Below, one piece after another: positions 16,959 through 26,574 of a stretch of 64,000 nt of DNA. The translations under genes and the position numbers were made by a program. Source of the stretch: Bdellovibrionales bacterium RIFOXYA1_FULL_36_14 (lineage in GTDB: Bacteria; Bdellovibrionota; Bacteriovoracia; Bacteriovoracales; Bacteriovoracaceae); contig MEPW01000023.1 of NCBI GenBank assembly GCA_001769975.1, forward strand, positions 1 to 64,000, read 5' to 3'. The notes beneath the pieces were generated by a model. The model was not told where the DNA came from. It did no database searches and saw nothing but the letters and a program-made list of their open reading frames with translations. Numbering within the stretch: position 1 is the stretch's first letter; each line of letters opens with the position of its first letter.

Positions 16959-18479
16959 ATGAAAAAAATAATAATTAAATTACTACTCATTTTTATCATA
17001 TGCTTTGAAGCTTTTGGGTCCCTGGAAAAAGCCCGACAGCTTTATAACGATCCCAAGGTTGAGCGAAAAAATGAAAAGATCACTTATGAACTGATCATGG
17101 GGGATTATTATTTTTCCGCCATTCCATTTGCTATCAAACATATTGCAAGCACGCAAAAAATCAATCCGGAATTTGAAAAAGCATTAAAGGCTTTAGTCGT
17201 CAAAGCCGGCCCAGAAATCTTTTTTGATGTTTCCACGGAAGTACTTGTGAAACATGACTCGCCTACTCTATATTTTGTGCTAGGACTGAGATACTTCCAT
17301 GAAAAAAATTATGCCCTGGCCATTAAATATTTAGAAAAAGTTCCAGACAATAATTACCTACAACCAGAGGTAAGGCTCACCAAAGGTGCTGCCTATAGTT
17401 TGCTTGGTAATAGCGACGCTGGATATACCGAATATAAAAAATGCTACAATTACGCTGAGAGTGCGGTGAGCTCTAGTGCTAACGATAAAATAAAAAGATA
17501 CTACGCAATTCTAAAAGAAACCTGCTCAATTCATGTTGCCAGATTGAAATTTACCTCTCAAGAATATGACAAATCTATTGAAGCGTACGATGAAATTGAT
17601 AAGACTTCTTATAAATGGCCCTACGTGCTTTTGGAAAAGGCATGGGTAAAATTTAAACAAAAAGATTACAACCGAACACTCGGTTTGTTGGTTACTTACA
17701 AATATCCGCTACTCGAAAGTTATTTTATGCCAGAGAGCGAACTCCTCACGGCCTTATCTTATCATAAACTGTGCTTATGGGAGGATGCTTTAAGCGTTGT
17801 AGACCAATATTATAAAATTTATAAACCCAGATCAGAAGCGTTGGCTTCAGTGCTTATCAAAAACAAAACTTCTGACAATTATTTTTTCTACCTGACTCAC
17901 GAATCAACGCAAATGCTGGAAGCTAAGCACCCCTTTATTAAAAGTTTGATTACTCAGATTAAAAAAACAGTTAAATACAACGTAGAATATGGAGCTTATA
18001 AAATTGCCATGAAAGAAGCCACCTTGCTTAAAAAGATGAATCGGGATGATTTTATACGAGTCCTAATTGAAGAAACTGACACCCAGATTAACTCAAAAAT
18101 TAAATCCTTGAACTGGTACATTAAGGAATACATGTATGAGTTCATTAACAAAATAAACGGTCTGTCTTTCCAACTTTTTAAAATTAGAATCGATATTATG
18201 AGTAAAAAAAGAGATCTGATTTACAAAGGGACCCAGCTAATTTCCGATCGCGGACGAGGTGATTTAAAACATGTCAACAGAACAGTCGATGAACAATTTT
18301 GGGAATTCACTGGAGAATTTTGGGCCGATGAACTGGGGGATTATTCGTTTGGACTTAAATCCAACTGCGAAGAAGTAAAACAAAGAACGTTTGAGGACGT
18401 AAAACAGGAAATACTTGAGGAAGAAAAAAGTCAAAAGAAGAAAGATGATGACAGCTCCAAGGGGGTAAAAAATGACTAA
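16959..18479 (+). CDS. Secreted TPR-like protein, Glt-like operon
   Basis: Exported 506-residue protein (signal MKKIIIKLLLIFIICFEAFGS). The N-terminal two thirds contain TPR-like helical repeats (for example LGLRYFHEKNYALAIKYLEKVP and the next helix pair around 105-165, and YDKSIEAYDEID near 205). Such repeats act as protein-binding scaffolds. The C-terminus is highly charged (EEEKSQKKKDDDSSKG) and probably disordered. By order it corresponds to the periplasmic TPR components of Agl-Glt systems, such as GltC in Myxococcus, but I do not claim orthology. Its last bases overlap the start of the next small gene by eight bases, so the two are translationally coupled. Confidence 0.8.
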   Translation: MKKIIIKLLLIFIICFEAFGSLEKARQLYNDPKVERKNEKITYELIMGDYYFSAIPFAIKHIASTQKINPEFEKALKALVVKAGPEIFFDVSTEVLVKHDSPTLYFVLGLRYFHEKNYALAIKYLEKVPDNNYLQPEVRLTKGAAYSLLGNSDAGYTEYKKCYNYAESAVSSSANDKIKRYYAILKETCSIHVARLKFTSQEYDKSIEAYDEIDKTSYKWPYVLLEKAWVKFKQKDYNRTLGLLVTYKYPLLESYFMPESELLTALSYHKLCLWEDALSVVDQYYKIYKPRSEALASVLIKNKTSDNYFFYLTHESTQMLEAKHPFIKSLITQIKKTVKYNVEYGAYKIAMKEATLLKKMNRDDFIRVLIEETDTQINSKIKSLNWYIKEYMYEFINKINGLSFQLFKIRIDIMSKKRDLIYKGTQLISDRGRGDLKHVNRTVDEQFWEFTGEFWADELGDYSFGLKSNCEEVKQRTFEDVKQEILEEEKSQKKKDDDSSKGVKND

Positions 18480-18738
18480 AACAATTGTAACGATATTTTT
18501 ATTCACTTTGTTTACCACTAGCTTTCACGCTTTCGCAGAAAATAAAAAAGAAAAAGTAATCGTTGAATACAAAAAGTATGAACGCTTTGACCTTGGAAAC
18601 TTAGAAATCCAAGGTTCCGTCATCGCCCCTGGAGATGTTTCCGTAAAAGAGCGGGAACGTAAAGTATTGGAAACTGATTTCTATGAAAAAAAGGATTATT
18701 TTCCAGATATCAGACGGGATGTATTAAATTTAAAGTAA
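18472..18738 (+). CDS. Small secreted protein of Glt-like operon
   Basis: An 88-residue protein with a clear signal peptide (MTKTIVTIFLFTLFTTSFHAFA) and a charged mature part containing YKKYERFDLGNLEIQG and APGDVSVKERERK. It starts inside the last codons of the preceding TPR gene (overlap of eight bases) with a GGGGG ribosome-binding stretch just upstream. A small protein beginning with a KYE.FDLG-type motif is, to my recollection, a standing member of these motor/TPR gene sets, but I cannot check this. The overlap and signal peptide make it a real gene; its role is unknown, probably a periplasmic adaptor. Confidence 0.75.
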   Translation: MTKTIVTIFLFTLFTTSFHAFAENKKEKVIVEYKKYERFDLGNLEIQGSVIAPGDVSVKERERKVLETDFYEKKDYFPDIRRDVLNLK

Positions 18739-18856
18739 TCTTTTGCTAATAATTTTAATAACTTGACTTTGAAATTGATGTGCCTTTTTCCTCAAGTTTA
18801 TTTCATTAAGTGTCGATATAAGAACGTGATAGGAACATTTTTGTAGAGGAAAATAT

Positions 18857-19600
18857 ATGGAACAAACAATGAGTCAAGTTGCGGCAACCACACCCATCAA
18901 CGAAGCAATCGCTAACACCTCCTTAATTGAAGATATTGCTATTTTCATGAATGATGGTGGCGTCTTCATGTGGATCATTTTGGCGATTTGGATTTTTGGA
19001 ATTCTAATCACTTTAGAACGCTTCAAATCCTACGCCGTGTTTGATACAAAGGGTGATAGCTTAATGAATATGATAAAGAAGCACGTACTTCTAAACAATG
19101 TTCAAGAAGCTATTAAAATTTGTAGCAGTTCTAAGGCCCTACTCCCCTACGTGCTTAAGTCAGGACTAAAAAGAGCCAACCAAAGCAAGGAACAAATACA
19201 AGACGCGATCGAATCCTCCATGCTGGAAGTTCAACCTAAAATTGAACGCTGGATGGGATACTTACAATTAGTTGCCAATATTTCAACCCTATTTGGATTG
19301 CTTGGCACAATTCAAGGTTTAATTGGATCCTTTAGTGCTGTGGCTACGGCTGACCCCGCTTCTAAAGCAAAGTTATTGGCCATAGGTATTTCAACCGCCA
19401 TGAATACCACCGCACTTGGACTTTTATCTGCCATTACTATTATGATTGCTTACCAGGTACTGCTGAGCAAACATGACAAAATTACCGGGGAGATTGAAGA
19501 ATATTCAGTAAAATTAATTGACCTGCTAGGAACTAAAAAAGGTGGAAGCTTTACAGTCTCGGGTAGCTCGGAAGCACCAGATATTACTAAAGCTGCTTAA
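18857..19600 (+). CDS. TolQ/ExbB/MotA-family proton-channel subunit
   Basis: Inner-membrane stator protein of a proton-motive-force motor. The 247 residues show the TolQ/ExbB plan: one helix near the N-terminus (about 33-53), a cytoplasmic domain, then two helices (about 135-158 and 172-202) with the family pattern TLFGLLGTIQGLIGSF and GISTAMNTTALGLLSA. It is followed by two ExbD-type genes, the same one-plus-two arrangement as AglR-AglQ-AglS that powers gliding in Myxococcus. A GAGG ribosome-binding site precedes the ATG. A 118-base gap separates it from the small secreted protein, so an internal promoter is possible, though I see no good one. Confidence 0.93.
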   Translation: MEQTMSQVAATTPINEAIANTSLIEDIAIFMNDGGVFMWIILAIWIFGILITLERFKSYAVFDTKGDSLMNMIKKHVLLNNVQEAIKICSSSKALLPYVLKSGLKRANQSKEQIQDAIESSMLEVQPKIERWMGYLQLVANISTLFGLLGTIQGLIGSFSAVATADPASKAKLLAIGISTAMNTTALGLLSAITIMIAYQVLLSKHDKITGEIEEYSVKLIDLLGTKKGGSFTVSGSSEAPDITKAA

Positions 19601-19623
19601 ATTTGTATTGAGTGGATTAATAT

Positions 19624-20139
19624 ATGCAAAAATCGTTTAGTAAGTTAAACAGAAAAACCAAACCTAATTTGATTCCAATTATGGATGCGGTTTTTATTTT
19701 CATTTTTTTCCTGCTCATGTCTGCCCAGTTTATTGATATATACGAAATAAACTCCGATGCTCCTGCCGTAGTCACTATTGATAAAAAAATTGATAAAAAA
19801 GATCCTCTAAATTTAGTTTTAGAGATCACTAAGGATAGCATAATAATTAAAACAGGACTTAGTGAAAAAACTCACTTTGAACTTAATAAGAAAACCGACG
19901 GTAAATATGATTTAGAAAAGCTCAATAAAATGCTGGCGGAAATTAAGTTAAAAAACATTGATGAGGATGCAGTTATTTTGCGTCCGATCTCGACGGTATC
20001 CTATGCTGATATTGTCAAGATCATGGATACCACCAGAGAAACAAGTCATAACCAGATACTGACTGCACGTAATAAAAAAGGTGAACTTATAAAGACCACC
20101 AGCTTGTTTAATAAAATTATTTTTGAAACAATAATTTAG
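19624..20139 (+). CDS. ExbD/TolR-family protein 1
   Basis: A 171-residue single-span inner-membrane protein that should pair with the TolQ-like channel. The one helix (about 17-37, PIMDAVFIFIFFLLMSAQF) carries Asp21 at its start, the expected proton-accepting residue of ExbD/TolR/MotB proteins. The remaining periplasmic domain is ExbD-like, with the PISTVSYADIVKIMD segment matching the usual 'v.i.aD..v.y..vv.vmd' region. It differs from the second ExbD in its N-terminus and in having a longer periplasmic part. It begins 23 bases after tolQ and ends six bases before the next gene. Confidence 0.9.
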   Translation: MQKSFSKLNRKTKPNLIPIMDAVFIFIFFLLMSAQFIDIYEINSDAPAVVTIDKKIDKKDPLNLVLEITKDSIIIKTGLSEKTHFELNKKTDGKYDLEKLNKMLAEIKLKNIDEDAVILRPISTVSYADIVKIMDTTRETSHNQILTARNKKGELIKTTSLFNKIIFETII

Positions 20140-20145
20140 GATACT

Positions 20146-20646
20146 ATGAGAAAAAAACGTTTTAACCGATTAAAGAAAGGTAGTGGGGATAAGGCCCTGG
20201 AACTCGATATCACTTCGTTACTTGATATTCTAGTTATCCTGCTGGTTTTTTTATTAAAAAGTTATAATGCTTCAGATTTAAAATTGGATTTGCTCGGAAA
20301 AATTGAGTTGCCGGATTCAGTCTCTCGTACGCTGGGTAACGACTCAGTCATTTTACAAGTCAACCGCGATAAAAAGGTTTGGATCAACAACGTTTATGCT
20401 GGTGATATTCAAACAGGAGAAGAACGAGTTGATTTTATCTATGACAAGCTTGATGAAATAAAAAAAGAAAAAGATAAGACCGCCGATAGCATGAGGACAC
20501 TGGCCAGTGCTATGAAGGACCATAACAAACAAATCAATATTGTATTGGATAAAACCCTCTCGTATAAAACCCTTCGCCAGGTTATGCATACTGCGGCTTT
20601 AGCCGGCTATCCTGAGTTTAAGTTTATTGTCCAGGGTAATTACTGA
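20146..20646 (+). CDS. ExbD/TolR-family protein 2
   Basis: A 166-residue partner of the motor. A basic N-terminus precedes DITSLLDILVILLVFLL (about 21-37), with Asp27 as the predicted proton-carrying residue. The periplasmic domain ends in the typical DKTLSYKTLRQVMHTAALAGYPEF segment. Two different ExbD-like subunits with one TolQ-like subunit suggest a mixed stator, as with AglQ/AglS. Its TGA stop shares one base with the ATG of the following TPR gene (TGATG), so translation is coupled. Confidence 0.92.
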   Translation: MRKKRFNRLKKGSGDKALELDITSLLDILVILLVFLLKSYNASDLKLDLLGKIELPDSVSRTLGNDSVILQVNRDKKVWINNVYAGDIQTGEERVDFIYDKLDEIKKEKDKTADSMRTLASAMKDHNKQINIVLDKTLSYKTLRQVMHTAALAGYPEFKFIVQGNY

Positions 20647-23558
20647 TGAGAAAATTTATAAATTTAACCATATTCATTTGTTTCGTCTTAACTACACAAG
20701 GTTTCAGTAGCGATAAATGGCGAGAGTTAAGTAAATTGGTTGATAGTGAAATAAAAGCTATCACTCAAATCAAAGATAGAAAAGCCAAACTGGAATACCG
20801 CCTGTTTGAACTATACACTGAGAAAATGAAATTAATCAGGGAGGAAGAAAACAAATTATTTCTCCAGGCCACTCCCTCTGAAGTTGGCAAACTTGGCAAA
20901 GGCGCTTACTTTAAAAACACTAGAAACGCTTATACACTCACTAAAAACCATGGCCTATCTATTTTAAATAAATGGCCGGATAATCAGCATACCGCCGACA
21001 TTTACTATACCCTCGCACTTAATTCTAGGGACTACGGAAATGATCAATATACTGAACCTTTTTTTAAACATACCCTAAGGTATGCACCTAAAGATTCCAA
21101 GATTGCCCACAATGCCAAGATTTCTCTAGCAGAACACTATTACAACGAGAAAAGATGGAGTGATGCTTTCAACCTATATCAGGAAATTCTAGTAAAACCA
21201 CTAGATGAGTTTCATAGTAAGCATTTATATAACTCAGCTTGGTGTCTTTATCAAATGAGAGAATTTTCTGCTGCTATCAAAAACATGCACCGAGCATTTG
21301 CTTTTTCTAAAAATAAAAATTACATCAATATCAATGAACAAATTTTTGATTTTATGGGTTTGTTTCATGTGGACGGTAAGGATATCCCGGGCGGAGTTGA
21401 TTTTTATGTAAAAAACACCACTGATCCGGGAACTCACCTAATTAAAATGGCCAAAAGAACAGCTAAAAACGGTCAGTTTGAAGATACTAGATACATTCTA
21501 AGCAAAGCTTTGATTGAATGCCAAACCAGAAAACAGCGTGATATAGAAATTAATATTCGTTTGGAAGAATTGGATATTTATCGAAAATTCAAGAAAAATG
21601 ACCTCCATTTTCAAGTAGCTGATACTCTAGCTAAAATGCAAACCCAAAGCCCACTACCCACCGAACAACAAGCTTTAGCAGTAAAAGAAATTAAAGACTA
21701 TACTGGTTACTTGCAAGTTAGGCTTACTCGAAATGCCAAACATAAAATTCAACACTACAATAAAAACGATCTAGCAGAAATTATAAGCTACTTCGATATT
21801 TTAACCAGGCTAGATAAATCCAATATAGATCAATACCGTTTTTATCAAGGTGAAACCTTTTATGCCGTAAAAGAATACGCTCAAGCTGCCAATTATTATC
21901 AAATGGGTGTTGAATGGGGAAATAAAAATCTAACTCCAGAAAATAAAACTGCAGATAATGAAACCTTCCGAAGGAAGTTACTCGACTCACTTCTGGCCAC
22001 TTTAGCAGAGGGTGGTTTTTCTCCTGAAGCAAACTTTAAACACACTGAATTTGCCTATACAAACTACATAAAAAGCTGGCCGGTAGATCCTAAAAGTCAA
22101 AAAATCTATGAAAGGCTTTTTAACCTTTATTTCCAAAAGACCCTTTTGGATAAAGCGGTAGATGCTATTGCCATCTACAACAAAAGCTATCCCGTTGATA
22201 TCGAAAAACATCGCGCCATGCTGGGAGCTGTTATTGATCATTACGTAAAAACTAAAAACACTACCAACTTAGCTTTTTGGGTAAATGAAATAATTGGAGG
22301 TTTATATAGTTTTGAGCGAACCTATGTTGACAAGGCTACCATCATTTTAGGTCAGCTTTTGTTTGAAAAAATTCAAAGCGTAGAAAATAAAAACAAAGAT
22401 ACCGCTTTAGAAATGTATCAGCGCATTTATGACAACAAAATCTACCCAGCAAAAATCAAAGCAGAGGCAGCGCTTTGGATTTCCATTATCTATCTTGAAA
22501 AAAGCAATACTAAGGAGTCTTTAAATTGGGCGATGAAATCTTTTGATTACTTCCCGGATAAAGAGTTATTTGAAAATCGAAAAAAATATGTCACTTTGGC
22601 CAATCAATATTACTTAAATCAGGACTTCGATCGCTCCATTGAAATTTCAGCTAAATATCTGTCACGTTTTTGCAAAGATGAATATAGCGAAAAACAGGAA
22701 TTTTTAAAAAATATAATCCAGTTGCAAGTTGCAAGTGGTAAACCAGATCTGGCACTCACTGCACTCCAGGAATATAAGAAATGTTATGATGATAGGAACT
22801 TTGAAATTATCAGCAGACTTTCCATCTTAAATTATTATATTTTACATAACGACCTGGATAATTTTTTTAAATTCTATGCAAATTATAAAAAGGATCTGGC
22901 CCTTACCGAAACCTTTTTTTCTGCCATGCTTAATTACTATTGGCATTCACTGTATTTAAACCAACCAGCTATTAACGAAAAAATCAGTAAGATATTCAAA
23001 GCCGTGCTAGAAGTTTCATCTTCCGAGCCAGCTCCTAGCTCATACGTCATCTCCTCGATCCGAGGTATTTTTGCCTATAAAGAATTTATGGTATTTTCCA
23101 AAGATTTTTTCAATTTCAACGTTGAAGAAAAAGAGGAATTTGATGAAAAAATTTTTAACGAACAATTGCAAAAGAAAGTAATGTTGCTTAAATCGCTAGA
23201 AGATAAGGCCCAAGAGATTATCGCTTTAGGCCAATCTGATGTTATTTTGGGAGTCTATCAGATTTTAAATATTGCCGCAGAAGATTTCTCTAAAATGTTG
23301 CTGGCATATAATCCCAAAGGTATGCCGGAAGAATTCGTCATTAGTTTCAAACGGTCCATGAATCAACTGGTCATGAATTTACAAACCAAAATTAGCAACA
23401 ATACTAGAAGCATTGACCAACTTATTCATAAAAATCAACTGATTTCTTATTTTAATACGGAGGTAACCAGGGATTCTAAGTTACGAAAGACCACTGGCTT
23501 TCAATGGCCATTTGTCTGGAGATCATCCACGGTAGATTTCAAGGAGAATGATAAATGA
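20646..23558 (+). CDS. Large secreted TPR protein, Glt-like operon
   Basis: A 970-residue exported protein (signal MRKFINLTIFICFVLTTQGFSS) made almost wholly of helical TPR-like repeats, for example AEHYYNEKRWSDAFNLYQEI, YNSAWCLYQMREFSAAIKNM and ANQYYLNQDFDRSIEISAKY. These form a long curved scaffold in the periplasm. Size and place match the large TPR subunits of Agl-Glt machines (GltD/GltI type). It starts on the stop of the ExbD gene and ends four bases into the lipoprotein gene, so the three are coupled. The last 40 residues are less helical and end in a W-rich segment (FQWPFVWRSSTVDF). Confidence 0.85.
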   Translation: MRKFINLTIFICFVLTTQGFSSDKWRELSKLVDSEIKAITQIKDRKAKLEYRLFELYTEKMKLIREEENKLFLQATPSEVGKLGKGAYFKNTRNAYTLTKNHGLSILNKWPDNQHTADIYYTLALNSRDYGNDQYTEPFFKHTLRYAPKDSKIAHNAKISLAEHYYNEKRWSDAFNLYQEILVKPLDEFHSKHLYNSAWCLYQMREFSAAIKNMHRAFAFSKNKNYININEQIFDFMGLFHVDGKDIPGGVDFYVKNTTDPGTHLIKMAKRTAKNGQFEDTRYILSKALIECQTRKQRDIEINIRLEELDIYRKFKKNDLHFQVADTLAKMQTQSPLPTEQQALAVKEIKDYTGYLQVRLTRNAKHKIQHYNKNDLAEIISYFDILTRLDKSNIDQYRFYQGETFYAVKEYAQAANYYQMGVEWGNKNLTPENKTADNETFRRKLLDSLLATLAEGGFSPEANFKHTEFAYTNYIKSWPVDPKSQKIYERLFNLYFQKTLLDKAVDAIAIYNKSYPVDIEKHRAMLGAVIDHYVKTKNTTNLAFWVNEIIGGLYSFERTYVDKATIILGQLLFEKIQSVENKNKDTALEMYQRIYDNKIYPAKIKAEAALWISIIYLEKSNTKESLNWAMKSFDYFPDKELFENRKKYVTLANQYYLNQDFDRSIEISAKYLSRFCKDEYSEKQEFLKNIIQLQVASGKPDLALTALQEYKKCYDDRNFEIISRLSILNYYILHNDLDNFFKFYANYKKDLALTETFFSAMLNYYWHSLYLNQPAINEKISKIFKAVLEVSSSEPAPSSYVISSIRGIFAYKEFMVFSKDFFNFNVEEKEEFDEKIFNEQLQKKVMLLKSLEDKAQEIIALGQSDVILGVYQILNIAAEDFSKMLLAYNPKGMPEEFVISFKRSMNQLVMNLQTKISNNTRSIDQLIHKNQLISYFNTEVTRDSKLRKTTGFQWPFVWRSSTVDFKENDK

Positions 23559-24421
23559 TCAAGTTGCATAATTTTACAATCATTCTTGCTATCTTCTTTT
23601 ATGGTTGTGCCTCCACAGTACCACGACCTAAAATTGATTCCTTAGACAACGACTTATTTAGAAATGAATCACTCACTCAATATTCGATCGTTAACTTAGA
23701 GCTTGTGAAAAACAAGAAAAACAATGCCGCAATTGCTCTTTGTCACAATAAAAAAATCAGCGAAGGACTCGACCTATTGAAGACTTCTTTTGCTCAACAA
23801 AAAAACCACCCACTCTATTGGCTGCATGTGGGAACTTGTTACTATCTAAACGACAATTTTGACAAGGCAAAATTTTTCTATAACATATCACTGGATACTG
23901 CTTCCAAAGATGAACTGCAAAAGGCATTCGCCTATAACAATTTAGGTATACTCTATCTTAAAAATAACCATATTCTAGAAGCCCGGGATTATTTTGAAAA
24001 ATCACACAAAAGTAACCCCGATCTAATCACACCTAGATACAATCTTGGACAGATCTATATCAGATATGGATTGTTAACTGAAGCACTAAAGCTACTTGCT
24101 CCGCTTGAAACGCAAAATCCGAAAAGCATAGAACTGCTTTCATCTTTGGGTGTAATCCATACGTTGGATAATAATTCAAAGCAAGCTTTAAATTACTTTA
24201 AAAGAATCCCCGAGCCACTAAGACAACGTGAAGACATTGCTTGTGCCTATGCGCTAGCGCTTTATAACTTAAAAGATTACGCCAGTGCTAAAACAGTGTT
24301 GAGTGATCGAAAATCGCTTGGTTTAAAAGAAATGAATCAGATGGCATCCATGCTTATGGATGAAATAGATAATGAACTTAAGAATATTGAAAATTTAAAT
24401 AATAAAGTTAAGAAAAAATAG
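23555..24421 (+). CDS. TPR lipoprotein, Glt-like operon
   Basis: A 288-residue lipoprotein: lipobox FYGC (Cys18) followed by a TPR domain. Clear repeats include ALCHNKKISEGLDLLKTSF, AYNNLGILYLKNNHILEARD and RYNLGQIYIRYGLLTEALKLL. A short lipoprotein with TPRs is expected in this setting and resembles the outer-membrane lipoprotein GltE of Myxococcus in layout. It overlaps the preceding TPR gene by four bases (ATGA) and is eight bases from the FHA gene. It probably joins the periplasmic TPR scaffold to the outer membrane. Confidence 0.87.
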   Translation: MIKLHNFTIILAIFFYGCASTVPRPKIDSLDNDLFRNESLTQYSIVNLELVKNKKNNAAIALCHNKKISEGLDLLKTSFAQQKNHPLYWLHVGTCYYLNDNFDKAKFFYNISLDTASKDELQKAFAYNNLGILYLKNNHILEARDYFEKSHKSNPDLITPRYNLGQIYIRYGLLTEALKLLAPLETQNPKSIELLSSLGVIHTLDNNSKQALNYFKRIPEPLRQREDIACAYALALYNLKDYASAKTVLSDRKSLGLKEMNQMASMLMDEIDNELKNIENLNNKVKKK

Positions 24422-24429
24422 GAATACAT

Positions 24430-26301
24430 GTGGGTTTATTAAAAAATAAACAAAATCTTAATGCTTTAAAATTGGTCTTATACCAAGAAGGTACAGATCA
24501 GATAACTTTCAATTTAAGTAAAGATAAACTTTTAGTCGGCAGTTATGAAAATTGTGACATTGTATTGAAAGATTCACATGTATCTCATTATCACGCCATA
24601 ATTTTTATGAACGAAGATGGTGGAAAATTTCTGGATTTAGAAAGCGTCAATGGGGTCATTTTAAATGGAACCCGGATAAAAGAAAGTTATTTCGGTGTAG
24701 GCGACGTCATTAAAATTGGAAATTTAGAACTGCATGTTGAAGAATATCTGGCGAGCGAATCTTTACACAATTTAGACCAAAATATCTCAAGGTATAAAAC
24801 GACAATTGACACTTATATTCCCACCCAAAAATCAAGTGCTGATCTGGTCCTGGTGGACGGAGAATTTTGCGACATAGTCTTCACCGAACCGATGCATCCT
24901 CCATTAACGGACATTCCCTTAAAACCTAACAGCCTAGATTTCACCAGTTATATAGATACTGATGAGAATAAAATTCTCTATCCACTATTTAAAAAAGCTG
25001 ACCAGCTGGCCATCCAGGTCACGATTATGTCCAACCGACAAATTTTAAATATTGAGTATCTACAATTAAAAGATGGTACCTATTTCATTTCCAACAAAAA
25101 ATCCAATCGTCGCACCATCAAAATTGAAACTTTAAATTCAACCACCAAATTACCTTTTATAGATATCAAAGGTACTGATATTGAAATTCATCCCGTTAAA
25201 GATTTTTCAATGACCAACTTTAGACAAAACATTGAATTATCTACCAAAGAACCTTTTAAACTCACCCAAAATGATATCTTGAGTTTTTATTCAAACACTG
25301 TACAAATCATTGTTCAGCTAGTGGAAGCTCCACCGGAAATTAAGAAAGTGCCCTTCTTTGATTATGACAAACATATGGGCAAGCAATCCGGCATTGTATT
25401 TGGTATCTATATTGCTCTATGGTTGATCTTAACTTTCATTATAAATATCAATGAACTTAAAAAAGAACCAGTGAAAAATATTGCGGTAGTTTATCGACCG
25501 GCCGTGCGCAGTGAAGTCACTTCTGAACAAAAATCAAGCGGAGAATCAACTGTTAAACCAGAAGACAAAGGTGTAGAAAAGAATTTACGCCCAGATGATC
25601 CAATTAAACAAGCTAAGCAGGGACCAAAGACTCCGACAGAGCAACAACAGTCTAAAGCTAAACAGGAGACGTCTGCTAAGACAGAAACTAAAAATATCAA
25701 ACAGATTAAGACTTATAACTTCGCCATGGCAAACAACCTTTCATCCATGTTAAGTTCCAATACCAATGTGGAAAATGTAAAAGTTAATCAAAACAATAAG
25801 GCCATAGCTTCAGAAGGTTTTTCTAATTCAGTCAGCGACTCTTCAGACCTAAAAAGCAGAAAGATCGGAGACGCGGGAAATCTGGGTAGCGGTTTAAAAG
25901 GAAAATTTAGTACCTCCTCTGGAGCACAAGGGTTGGGTTCTAAACAGGGTATTGATACGACATATGTAGATCCTAAGACGGTTGTGCTAGGCTCCATGGA
26001 TCCCGAGCTGATCAGAAAAATCTTACAAGAATATCTCCCTCAATTTCAGCACTGCTACCAACAAGAACTTATGAGAAATGATGCGGTAAAAGGCGTAGTT
26101 CGACTTGATTTTAGAATTAATAAGGATGGTGCGGTATCGAATGTTTCCATGAGTGCTAAGAATGCCCAATTCTCAAGCCGCGGTGTAGGCTGCATTACCC
26201 AGGTAATGAATATGATCAACTTTCCTCAACCCAAAGGTGGAGGTGTAGTAGACGTTACCCAACCTCTCAACTTCTTTAGTGAGAAAATTTCAGGTAGGTA
26301 A
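24430..26301 (+). CDS. FHA - membrane span - AgmX/PglI C-terminal protein
   Basis: A 623-residue protein that links cytoplasm to outer membrane. An N-terminal FHA domain (about 13-105: LLVGSYENCDIVL, SHVSHYHAIIF, SVNGVILNG) would bind phosphothreonine partners, although the usual Arg after the first Gly is Ser. One membrane helix follows (about 322-343), then a Lys/Gln/Thr-rich linker and a Gly/Ser-rich region. The C-terminal domain (about 522-615) has the TonB-like AgmX/PglI pattern with two conserved cysteines (FQHCYQQEL and GVGCITQV) and FPQPKGGGVVDVTQPLNFF. This is the plan of GltG/GltJ, which transmit motor force across the periplasm. The start is GTG with AGGA upstream; the nearby ATG at 24428 is out of frame. 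It is the last gene of the unit. Confidence 0.88.
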   Translation: MGLLKNKQNLNALKLVLYQEGTDQITFNLSKDKLLVGSYENCDIVLKDSHVSHYHAIIFMNEDGGKFLDLESVNGVILNGTRIKESYFGVGDVIKIGNLELHVEEYLASESLHNLDQNISRYKTTIDTYIPTQKSSADLVLVDGEFCDIVFTEPMHPPLTDIPLKPNSLDFTSYIDTDENKILYPLFKKADQLAIQVTIMSNRQILNIEYLQLKDGTYFISNKKSNRRTIKIETLNSTTKLPFIDIKGTDIEIHPVKDFSMTNFRQNIELSTKEPFKLTQNDILSFYSNTVQIIVQLVEAPPEIKKVPFFDYDKHMGKQSGIVFGIYIALWLILTFIININELKKEPVKNIAVVYRPAVRSEVTSEQKSSGESTVKPEDKGVEKNLRPDDPIKQAKQGPKTPTEQQQSKAKQETSAKTETKNIKQIKTYNFAMANNLSSMLSSNTNVENVKVNQNNKAIASEGFSNSVSDSSDLKSRKIGDAGNLGSGLKGKFSTSSGAQGLGSKQGIDTTYVDPKTVVLGSMDPELIRKILQEYLPQFQHCYQQELMRNDAVKGVVRLDFRINKDGAVSNVSMSAKNAQFSSRGVGCITQVMNMINFPQPKGGGVVDVTQPLNFFSEKISGR

Positions 26302-26574
26302 TCTTAACTTTCTTAAATTTTTTGTTACTTTTATTTGAAAATATAAAAGCTCATAACCAAGTATCACCAATCAACCATCTTTATTCAACATGAATAAGGT
26401 CAAATGTATTCAATTTAATTTTTGAGTAAGATCTTTCTTGTACATATTTTCAAATCATTCTGAATTTTATACCAGTAAAATAATTTTTAATAGACGATTA
26501 TTATCTAAAATTCTAGGATTCAAGAATTATTTAAACGAACTAATATTAATTTAATGACCGCCAGGACTTACAAA

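Noticed and set aside
18739-18856. TTGACT at about 18763 as promoter for tolQ
   Set aside because: No acceptable -10 box lies 16-18 bases downstream; transcription from the operon promoter is as likely.
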